Positions 7,469 through 14,284 of a DNA stretch of 15,069 nucleotides are shown here, one piece after another (the first letter of the stretch is position 1; each line of letters starts with the position of its first letter). The notes beneath the pieces were generated by a model. It made no database searches. It had not been told where the DNA came from and saw only the letters and a program-made list of their open reading frames with translations. Origin of the DNA: Bacteroidota bacterium (GTDB lineage Bacteria > Bacteroidota > Bacteroidia > Chitinophagales > Chitinophagaceae); NCBI GenBank assembly GCA_023423285.1, contig JAFAFV010000045.1:1-15069 (forward strand). Direction: 5' to 3'. A program made the position numbers and the translations under genes.

Positions 7469-10400
7469 TTAAAAGGTTAGATTGACACCAAGCGTGTAAG
7501 TAGCAGGAACAGGATAAATGCCATTATCAGCACCGCCTCCTAAAATATCACCAATAGGAGCTTCGGGTGAGTAACCACTTACGCGGCTCCAGGTTTTGAT
7601 GTTTTGACCGCTGATATAAATACGCGCCTGCTTTACAAAAGTTTGTTCCAGCCTGTCCCTGTTGATGTTATAACCCAGTTGAATAGTGCGGATGCGCAGG
7701 TAATCTCCGGGCTCCAGCCAATAGCTGCTGAACAGGTAGTTGTTGCCTCGCCTGCTATCTAAAATAGGTTCCACATTGGTAGAGCCAGGAACCGTCCAGG
7801 CGTTCAATCTGTTTGACTCGTAATTTAAAGTAGCAAAGTTTGGTGTACGACGTTGAACGTATATTTTATTTCCGGCTACGCCCTGGCCTTCCAGCAAAAA
7901 GTCGAAACCTTTGTACTCAAGGTTGATGCTTGCGCCAAAATTATAAGGCGGGAATGGTGTGCCCAGGTATGTGCGGTCTGCCGTGTTTATGGTATCATTT
8001 CCGTCAATATCGGCATAAATAATATCACCCGGACGTGCATTGGAATAGTACGGCAGGTTTTCTATTTGTGTAACAGACTGATAAATGCCTGTTTGTTTGT
8101 ACCCGTAGAAATATCCTATGGAATAACCGGTTTGCGTTCTGTTGGCTCCGTTTCTCAATATCTCAAAATTGATATTGTCACCAATAGAGTTCACCATATT
8201 TTTATTATAACTGAAGTTGGCATTGATCCCATATCGGAAACCGCTCTCTGTTCTGTCACTCCAACCGGCTGTTATCTCTATACCTCTGTTGGTAATTTTA
8301 CCCAGGTTGGTAAAGTACTCGCGACTGTCATTGGGTATTGCCAGCCTGGTAAGGATGTCCGTTGTGGTTCTATCGTACAGGTTTACTTCTGTATTCAATC
8401 TGTTATCAAGCGCACGCACTTCCAGGCCTATGTCAATACCGCGCACCACTTCCCAATGCAGGTTGGGATCAGGAATGTATGCTGCCTGCACGGCCGTGTA
8501 CACGTTGTCGCCAAAAATAGCTGTTGACGCATTGGAAACACCGGGTTGATACAAATTATCAGGCACTCCATTTGAGTTACCTATTTTACCCCATGCTGCT
8601 CTCAATTTCAGGAAGTTGATGTTTTCAACACTGCTGAAAAATTCTTCCTGACTGATAACCCAACCGGCGCCCACGCTTCCAAAAGTACCCCAGCGATTTT
8701 CTGGAGAAAACTTAGAACTTCCGTCACGGCGAATGGTGGCGTTTAACAAATATCTGTTTTTAAAAGCATAATTCACCCTACCAAAACCACCGGCAAGTGC
8801 GCTTTTACCGCCGCCACCGCCATAACTTCCAGGATTGTTCACATTAGCTACGCCCAGGTACCAGTAATCTGGATCGTTTGGGATGTTAAGTGTGGTATCT
8901 CTCCTGTTTCCACTGATACCGGTATTATCGGTGTACACGGTAGTGAAACCGGCTACAGCAGTAAGGCGATGTCCATTTTCAAAGTTTTTATCCAAGGTCA
9001 GCGTATGATCCTGCTGAAACCTTCTGAATTCTTCCTGCCCTTGCGATACAGAAGTAAATTGCCTGTTGTCATAAGTAGTATCAGAAGGTCCGTTTTCTCC
9101 TATGTTGATAAATCTAAACGGCAGTGCTGAATATCCCCTGTTATTGTTAAAACCAAGGTCAGTGTACACAACGGAACGCCATGTTAAGTCCTGTAATATT
9201 TTGAACTCTGCAAATAAATTACCAACGAAACGGTACCCGCGGTTGATGGAAGTGTTGTTATTACGGTTCAGCGTAGCAATCGGGTTGCCCACCTGCGCTC
9301 TCTGGAAAGACGGCATGCTGTAATACAGGTCGTCTGCAGCCTGAACTGGAACAATAGGTGCTGCCCACAGCGCATTGGTAAGAGAAACTGAAGTAGGGTT
9401 GGTATTCCAATACGTACCGGCAATATCGCCGCCTACTTTAATTCTATCGGTTATGCGCACTTCCTGGTTTAACCGGGCAGTAAATCGTTCATACTCCCCA
9501 TATTTCACCACGCCTTCCTGTTTGTTATATCCCAGGTTCAGGTAAGTAGTGGTTTTTTCACTACTGTTAGAAACACTTATGCTATGGTTGGTGAGGAATG
9601 CTTTTCTTAAGATCAAATCCTGCCAGTTGGTATTGGCATTATATCCTGAATAATCGAACGGCGAAGCGCCGGAATTGGCAAGCTGTGCATTGTACAGTTT
9701 TTTAAAACCTTCCGCATCAGTTACATCAATCCTGTCAATTACCTGGCTAAAGCCGGCTGAGCTTTGCAGGTTCACGCGGGTTTGTCCCCTCGCCGCTTTT
9801 TTTGAAGTAATAGCAATGACACCGTTGGCGCCACGCAAACCATAAATGGCAATAGAAGACGGATCGCGCAGCACATCTATGGTTTCAATATCAGCAGGAT
9901 TTAAAAAATCAATATTATCATGCAACACGCCATCTACCACGTACAAAGGGCTGGCGCTGTTGGTACTGTTTACACCACGAATGCGCACTACCGGTGCAGC
10001 GCCGGGAATGCCTGAGTTGCTAATGGTTAGACCCGCTACCTTACCCTGCAGGGAACTGATGGGATTGGTGTTAGGCATACGTGCAATCTCTTCTCCCTTT
10101 ACCTGTGCTACAGAGCCGGTGACATCTACTTTTCTCTGAGTACCATAACCCACTACTACTACCTGCTCCAATACTTGTTGAGACGATACCAATACAACCG
10201 CAACGGTGGTTTGCCCGTTTAATGGATACTCCTGCTCTACGTATCCCACAGAAGAAAATACCAGCACCTGGTTAGCATCAGGCACAGTAAGCGTAAAATT
10301 ACCATCAGCATCGGTGGTTGTACCCGTAGTAGTGCCTCTGAGCATTACGGATACGCCAGACAGCGGAGTACCGTTCTGATCCATAACCTGGCCCGTAATC

Positions 10401-10780
10401 ACTACATCTGGCTGTACGGCGGGTAAAATGGCTATCAGTTTTTCGCTGACTACTTTGTAGGTAAGCCCGGTGCCTTTCAGCAATTGATCCAGTGCAGCCG
10501 TAACAGGTGTGTTGCGCACCAGCAGGCTCACTTTACGATCAAGTCCCGGAAGGTTGTAATTGTACATAAACCGCAAAGCGCCTTTTTTCTCAATATCGCG
10601 CAACACCTGTTTAATCTCTGTGTTTTTTGCATTCACAGTAATGTTTTGGCCCACCACCTCACTAGCCTGAACCTGGAGCGCGGTAAAGCACAACATAAAA
10701 AATACAACCTTCATAATCACGAAAGTTTTTAATAGCGGCTGGGAGAGCAGTTTTCGGCCTGCGTGTTCGCTCGTTGTCAT
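7469..10780 (-). CDS. SusC-family TonB-dependent glycan transporter with STN signalling domain
   Basis: This 1103-residue outer-membrane beta-barrel imports oligosaccharides with TonB energy and forms a complex with SusD. The frame stays open to a TTG at 10864, but the ATG at 10780 is preferred. It follows an A-rich leader (AATAAATTAAAATGT) and gives a signal peptide ending LQVQA (residue 39). Domains in order are an STN domain (about 46-121, ITVNAKNTEIKQVL...KLIAILP), a carboxypeptidase-regulatory-like domain (about 128-197, VITGQVMDQNGTPLSGVSVM), a plug (about 217-330, with SLQGKVAGLTIS, VVRIRGVNS, PLYVVDGV, IYGLRGANGVI) and a long barrel ending in YTLGVNLTF with terminal Phe. The STN domain is the part that signals to FecR anti-sigma factors. 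It fits the sigma and FecR genes just upstream and marks this as a regulated transducer as well as a transporter. The gap after FecR is 84 nt. Confidence 0.95.
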   Translation of the reverse strand: MTTSEHAGRKLLSQPLLKTFVIMKVVFFMLCFTALQVQASEVVGQNITVNAKNTEIKQVLRDIEKKGALRFMYNYNLPGLDRKVSLLVRNTPVTAALDQLLKGTGLTYKVVSEKLIAILPAVQPDVVITGQVMDQNGTPLSGVSVMLRGTTTGTTTDADGNFTLTVPDANQVLVFSSVGYVEQEYPLNGQTTVAVVLVSSQQVLEQVVVVGYGTQRKVDVTGSVAQVKGEEIARMPNTNPISSLQGKVAGLTISNSGIPGAAPVVRIRGVNSTNSASPLYVVDGVLHDNIDFLNPADIETIDVLRDPSSIAIYGLRGANGVIAITSKKAARGQTRVNLQSSAGFSQVIDRIDVTDAEGFKKLYNAQLANSGASPFDYSGYNANTNWQDLILRKAFLTNHSISVSNSSEKTTTYLNLGYNKQEGVVKYGEYERFTARLNQEVRITDRIKVGGDIAGTYWNTNPTSVSLTNALWAAPIVPVQAADDLYYSMPSFQRAQVGNPIATLNRNNNTSINRGYRFVGNLFAEFKILQDLTWRSVVYTDLGFNNNRGYSALPFRFINIGENGPSDTTYDNRQFTSVSQGQEEFRRFQQDHTLTLDKNFENGHRLTAVAGFTTVYTDNTGISGNRRDTTLNIPNDPDYWYLGVANVNNPGSYGGGGGKSALAGGFGRVNYAFKNRYLLNATIRRDGSSKFSPENRWGTFGSVGAGWVISQEEFFSSVENINFLKLRAAWGKIGNSNGVPDNLYQPGVSNASTAIFGDNVYTAVQAAYIPDPNLHWEVVRGIDIGLEVRALDNRLNTEVNLYDRTTTDILTRLAIPNDSREYFTNLGKITNRGIEITAGWSDRTESGFRYGINANFSYNKNMVNSIGDNINFEILRNGANRTQTGYSIGYFYGYKQTGIYQSVTQIENLPYYSNARPGDIIYADIDGNDTINTADRTYLGTPFPPYNFGASINLEYKGFDFLLEGQGVAGNKIYVQRRTPNFATLNYESNRLNAWTVPGSTNVEPILDSRRGNNYLFSSYWLEPGDYLRIRTIQLGYNINRDRLEQTFVKQARIYISGQNIKTWSRVSGYSPEAPIGDILGGGADNGIYPVPATYTLGVNLTF

Positions 10781-10864
10781 ACATTTTAATTTATTATTTA
10801 ATAATCGGACTGCATGGGCGCGCTGATCATTGCATGCTGGGTAAACGGCAAAAGCGTTATGCAA

Positions 10865-11935
10865 TTAATAAATTTCTACCGTATTACCTTTAATGCTGTA
10901 GTTGAATGGCGCAATCAACTGAAGTCCCTTTAAAGCCTGTTCGAGTGTTTCATCTTCAAAAGCACCGCGCAGGCGGTAAAATGAAACTTCTTTATTTTTA
11001 AAAACGACGCTAATATCATACCAGCGCTCCATTTTTTTGGCCAGTTCTAAAAAAGTATCGCCTTCAAAAACCAGCCTGTTATAAATCCATGATGTCTCTG
11101 CAATTGATGAATCGCCACCGTTGACTGACGGCAACTCTGCTATAATAAAAGAATGTGGTATTACCGAGTTGCCTTTGCGCACGGTGCTGGCCTTCTCATC
11201 AGTATGTTCTTTTAAATACACGGCTTTTTCGCCAGGTTTCAGTGATATGCTTTTGTACGGGGTGGTAACCTTCGGCACAACCTGTACACTACCCCTGATG
11301 AGTGTTGTTTCTACAGTTCCATCATTTTCATAAGCTTTCACGTTGAAACTGGTACCCAATACCTTGATGGTCAGTTCGGGCGTTTGCACTACAAACGGCT
11401 TGTTGGCATCTTTCACCACATCAAAAAATGCTTCACCTTTCAATCTTATTTGCCGCACAGGCGCGCTAAATTCTTTATCGTAATAAATAGTGCTGCCCGA
11501 GTTGAGCCATACTTTTGATCCATCCGGTAGCAATAGATATGATTTTTCACCTTTTGCAGTTGTTATTTCGTGGAAGTGTTGCTGCTCTGTTCTTTCAGTG
11601 CTCTGCCAAATCTGCCAGATGCTTACCAACAAAAGCCCTGCAACCGCAGCTGCCACCAGCCACCGCGGCAATATTGAAAATCTTTTATTGCTTTTAGCAG
11701 GATGAGGTAGTTCGGATTTATTGCTTGTGGCTTTTTCCATCACCAGCGGAAACCGCGCATTGAGGTCTTCCTGTGGAAAACTGGTTTCATCATTCCAATA
11801 TGATTGCAGTGATTCAATAAAAAAGCGGTCTTCTGGGTGCGCCTTCAACCATTCTTTCAGGCGCGATTGTTCTTCTTCAGTGGCTTCGCCTGAAAGGGTG
11901 CGTGTAATCAATATGGCAAGTTCTCTCTGTATCAT
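10865..11935 (-). CDS. FecR-family anti-sigma factor (FecR plus DUF4974)
   Basis: This inner-membrane protein passes the signal from the SusC STN domain to the sigma factor. I chose the ATG at 11935 (356 residues, MIQRELAILITRTLSGEA). A longer reading to 11962 would need a TTG codon. Residues 1-90 form the cytoplasmic sigma-binding part, with ERFFIES-like helices and SYWNDE. One membrane segment lies at about 92-108 (WLVAAAVAGLLLVSIWQ). The periplasmic FecR domain covers about 124-219 (LLLPDGSKVWLNSGSTIYY, LKGEAFFDVVKD, FVVQTPELTIKVLGTSFNVK). A DUF4974 domain (about 287-354, FEGDTFLELAKKMERWYDI...LRGAFEDETLEQALKGL) folds like STN and ends the protein. This is the standard Bacteroidota layout. 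It lies 77 nt after the sigma gene and is probably co-transcribed with it. A partial SD-like AAAGG precedes the start. Confidence 0.93.
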   Translation of the reverse strand: MIQRELAILITRTLSGEATEEEQSRLKEWLKAHPEDRFFIESLQSYWNDETSFPQEDLNARFPLVMEKATSNKSELPHPAKSNKRFSILPRWLVAAAVAGLLLVSIWQIWQSTERTEQQHFHEITTAKGEKSYLLLPDGSKVWLNSGSTIYYDKEFSAPVRQIRLKGEAFFDVVKDANKPFVVQTPELTIKVLGTSFNVKAYENDGTVETTLIRGSVQVVPKVTTPYKSISLKPGEKAVYLKEHTDEKASTVRKGNSVIPHSFIIAELPSVNGGDSSIAETSWIYNRLVFEGDTFLELAKKMERWYDISVVFKNKEVSFYRLRGAFEDETLEQALKGLQLIAPFNYSIKGNTVEIY

Positions 11936-12012
11936 GGCTGCCTTTATATTATGAGACAGCAAACGAGAGTGTTCACCCTAAAAGAAAGAAGAATTTTTTT
12001 TGAATGGCGCCA

Positions 12013-12597
12013 TTATGCGCTGCGTACTTTTTTACCGGGTACAACATCGAGGTGGAATTTCACCTTTTCGCTGATTTTTTTTACCGCAATCACCATTTGG
12101 GCGTCAACAGTTTTTACTGAAATATTCAGAATTTCCGCCACTTCCCTGTATTTTAAGCCATCTTCGCGTACCAGCCTGAAAATAATGCGGCACTTGGGAG
12201 GCAGGCTGTCTACGGCATTGCTGATCTTTTTAAAGATTTCTTTGGCAATGAGCATTTGCTCAGGAGATTGGTGATCGGCAAACGGTAGGTTGTCAAGATC
12301 GAAAAACTCATTATGGTGTACGCGGGCTTTTTGCGACAGATAGTTTAGAGATGCATTTTTGATGGAAGTGTACAGGTAAGTTTTTAGATTAGTTATATCG
12401 GGGAGTTTGCTGCGGTTTTTCCAAACTTTCACAAACACTTCATCCATCATTTCAAGGGCAGCCTCTTTATCCTGTGTGATGGAAAAGGCAAAACGGGTAA
12501 GATGGGAAGCAAAATGGTTGAACAACTGCCGAAACGCCTTTTCATCTCCCAGTGCTACTTTTTTCTGCAAATGATATAGGTTATCACCCTCAACCAT
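12013..12597 (-). CDS. ECF RNA polymerase sigma factor, FecI/PUL type
   Basis: This 194-residue sigma-70-family factor belongs to the extracytoplasmic-function group that Bacteroidota use to switch on PULs. Sigma region 2 covers about residues 25-90 (LFNHFASHLTRFAFSIT, MMDEVFVKVWKNRSKLPD, LKTYLYTSIKNASLNYL). Region 4, with the helix-turn-helix, covers about 124-176 (LPPKCRIIFRLVREDGLKYREVAEILNIS, then VKTVDAQMVIAVKKI). Regions 1.1 and 3 are absent, as usual for this group. It stands directly before FecR and an STN-type SusC, so FecR is the likely inhibitor and the locus itself the likely target. The ATG at 12597 is the only reasonable start, because the next in-frame Met is at residue 50, inside region 2. 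The upstream spacer holds a promoter-like motif and paired palindromes. Confidence 0.94.
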   Translation of the reverse strand: MVEGDNLYHLQKKVALGDEKAFRQLFNHFASHLTRFAFSITQDKEAALEMMDEVFVKVWKNRSKLPDITNLKTYLYTSIKNASLNYLSQKARVHHNEFFDLDNLPFADHQSPEQMLIAKEIFKKISNAVDSLPPKCRIIFRLVREDGLKYREVAEILNISVKTVDAQMVIAVKKISEKVKFHLDVVPGKKVRSA

Positions 12598-12601
12598 ACA
12601 T

Positions 12602-12631
12602 CAAATATACAACAATATCTGCTTAAGCACA
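12602..12631 (-). promoter_or_regulatory. Possible Bacteroidota-type promoter of the sigma gene
   Basis: On the minus strand TATATTTG (12609-12602) matches the Bacteroidota -7 consensus TAnnTTTG exactly. Eighteen nucleotides upstream is TGTG (12631-12628), one base off the TTTG -33 element. The -7 motif ends only 4 nt before the ATG at 12597, so transcription from it would begin at about the start codon and give a leaderless mRNA. The exact -7 match is seen. Promoter function is inference, and chance is possible in an AT-rich spacer. Confidence 0.35.
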
Positions 12632-12644
12632 TTTTGGCTTAAGC
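12621..12644. repeat. Twin palindromes GCTTAAGC before the sigma gene
   Basis: The 8-bp perfect palindrome GCTTAAGC occurs twice (12621-12628 and 12637-12644), separated by 8 bp. The two copies flank the -33-like TGTG of the possible sigma promoter. They could be two half-sites of an operator, or the arms of a hairpin with an 8-nt loop at the end of the GH30 transcript. No U-run follows, so a rho-independent terminator is unlikely. A further 10-bp palindrome, TTAGCGCTAA, lies at 12677-12686. Short palindromes are common, so only the pairing and the position give this weight. Confidence 0.4.
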
Positions 12645-12718
12645 AAACAAAATGCAGTTCTTCAAAGTGGAGAGGTTTAGCGCTAATCATTAAGCCTTAC
12701 GTTCAAAGGGATAGAACC

Positions 12719-14158
12719 TCACCAAATAAGCGTCACTACTGATTTGCCTTCTAGCTTAACAGGCGCCCACTTGCCTTTGTGTTTTAAATTAAAAGTGTAA
12801 GGCGTGGGTCCCTCGTTCAACGCGATCATTACTTTTTTACCATCCGGCCGCAAAAACACCACGTTTTGGATGATGCCGGCATAATTACTTTCAATTCTTA
12901 CCGAACCTGGCGGCACAAATTTAGAAGCATGAGCGATAATATAGTATGCAACATTTCTGGTTACGGCAGAGCCGTTGATGGTAGCCGCCCCTTTGCACTC
13001 GGTACAGCCACCTGGCGTATGCGGACCGTAGGTGGGATCGTTTGCGAGGTTCCATTCCATAGCCAACTTGCTCCAGTTGCGCATGGTGCCAATGATCACA
13101 TTTTTGATATGCCATTGCAGGTCGCCATCAAACGTGCCTTTTGCACCCGTCCATTGCTCTGTAAAGTATAAATTTTTTGAGGGGTAAGCATTGTGCAGGT
13201 TGCCCATGGCCGATACCTCTCCGGCATATAAATGAAAGGCCGCACCATCCACATACTTAGCAGCTTCCGCATCAGCGTATATGATTGAAGGATAATCTGG
13301 CCTGTCGAGGTTGTGATCAAATACAATAATTTTTGTAGTAAGACCTGCCGCCTGAAATGCAGGCCCCAGGTTGTTTTTGATAAAGTCACGCTGTTGCTCT
13401 GCCGTCATATACATACTGGGATTATTGCCGGGGTGCAGGGGTTCGTTTTGCGGGGTAATGGCAGTAATAGGAATACCTTCAGCCTGCATGGATTGGATGT
13501 ACCTGACAAAATAATTGGCGTAGGAGTTATAATACTCCGGTTTTAAACTACCGCCAATGCTGTTGTTATTGTCTTTCATCCACACAGGTGAGCTCCAGGG
13601 TGTGGCAATTATTTTTATGGATGGATTGATGGTCAGAATACTTTTTAAAACGGGAATCAAATGCACTTTATCAGGCGCTATACTAAAGTTATCCTGGTTG
13701 ATATCTGTTTGTCCGGCAGGTAAATCATTGTAGCTGAAAACCTTGACATCCAGGTCGGAAGCTCCGATGCTTAACCGGATGTAACTGATAGCAATTCTGC
13801 CTTCGCCGCTGCCAAACAATTCATTCAGCAAAGCGGTTTTAGCTGTAGTTTCCATTTGGTTGATAAGCATGGCGCTGCCGCCCGTAAGGGTGTAACCAAA
13901 GCCGTCTATGGTTTGAAAAGTTTTTGTTTCATCCACATCTGCATTGGGAAATGAATTAGCCACTGTACCAAAAGAAATGATCTGGCTTTGCTTCTGCAGC
14001 AGCACGGACTGGTCTGCTTTCGTCAGCCACATTTCAACATCATTTGTACCCGGAGGATTGGGCGGTGGCGTACCTCCCCCATTTCCGCCTTTATTGCACT
14101 GCGCGTTAAAATTCAATACTGCAAATAGTATTAGGTAAAAAATAAATGCATTCTTCAT
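12719..14158 (-). CDS. GH30 beta-glucanase/glucosidase, probably surface lipoprotein
   Basis: This 479-residue clan-A retaining glycosidase has acid/base E239 in TPQNEPLHPG and nucleophile E334 in LYFTEQWTG, both placed as expected for GH30. Other family marks are TFQTIDGFGYTLTGGSAML (80-98), ISYIRLSIGASD (124-135) and KIIATPWSSPVWMK (182-195). The (beta/alpha)8 barrel runs from about 75 to 400, and a C-terminal beta domain ends in VMIALNEG...VVTLIW. The signal peptide ends NAQC, with C21 as probable lipid site. The lipobox is imperfect, and a Gly/Pro linker (24-38) follows, as in surface lipoproteins. The opening, MWLTKADQSVLLQKQ, resembles Bacteroidota GH30 enzymes of subfamilies 1 and 3. 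Subfamily 3 members are beta-1,6-glucanases, the reading I favour, but beta-glucosidase or glucocerebrosidase-like activity is not excluded. It lies 126 nt after the GH144 fragment and 121 nt before the sigma gene. Confidence 0.88.
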   Translation of the reverse strand: MKNAFIFYLILFAVLNFNAQCNKGGNGGGTPPPNPPGTNDVEMWLTKADQSVLLQKQSQIISFGTVANSFPNADVDETKTFQTIDGFGYTLTGGSAMLINQMETTAKTALLNELFGSGEGRIAISYIRLSIGASDLDVKVFSYNDLPAGQTDINQDNFSIAPDKVHLIPVLKSILTINPSIKIIATPWSSPVWMKDNNNSIGGSLKPEYYNSYANYFVRYIQSMQAEGIPITAITPQNEPLHPGNNPSMYMTAEQQRDFIKNNLGPAFQAAGLTTKIIVFDHNLDRPDYPSIIYADAEAAKYVDGAAFHLYAGEVSAMGNLHNAYPSKNLYFTEQWTGAKGTFDGDLQWHIKNVIIGTMRNWSKLAMEWNLANDPTYGPHTPGGCTECKGAATINGSAVTRNVAYYIIAHASKFVPPGSVRIESNYAGIIQNVVFLRPDGKKVMIALNEGPTPYTFNLKHKGKWAPVKLEGKSVVTLIW

Positions 14159-14221
14159 TTGAATCGTTTAAGTATTTTTTAAATGATCATATTTACAGAG
14201 CACACTTTGTACAGATTTTTT

Positions 14222-14280
14222 CCGGCAAAGAGCGGTAAGAATTTCGCAACGTCACAAAGGAGTATCGCCTTGTTTACCGG
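14222..14280 (-). other. Nested RNA hairpin between the GH144 fragment and GH30
   Basis: Four nucleotides after the GH144 stop, the minus-strand transcript can form an outer stem, CCGGTAA (14280-14274) with TTGCCGG (14228-14222). It can also form an inner stem, ACAAGG (14273-14268) with CCTTTGT (14260-14254), with one bulge and a 7-nt loop. One outer pair is a G-U wobble that would be a C-A mismatch in a plus-strand transcript, which fits minus-strand RNA. The 3' flank is A-rich, so it is not a classical terminator. It could be a processing or stability element between two genes of one message. Confidence 0.3.
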
Positions 14281-14284
14281 ATAT

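Noticed and set aside
7853..8527. Long plus-strand open frame (224 codons) opposite SusC
   Set aside because: It is fully antisense to a well-supported SusC barrel region, lacks domain motifs and resembles the other shadow frames opposite these genes.
10781..10864. TTG-initiated N-terminal extension of SusC (28 residues)
   Set aside because: The extension has no signal-peptide character, and the ATG at 10780 has an A-rich leader and a proper signal peptide. The same reasoning rejects the TTG extension of FecR to 11962 and of SusD to 7460.
12003..12014. 12-bp perfect palindrome AATGGCGCCATT overlapping the sigma stop codon
   Set aside because: A few palindromes of this length are expected by chance in 15 kb, and it overlaps coding sequence.
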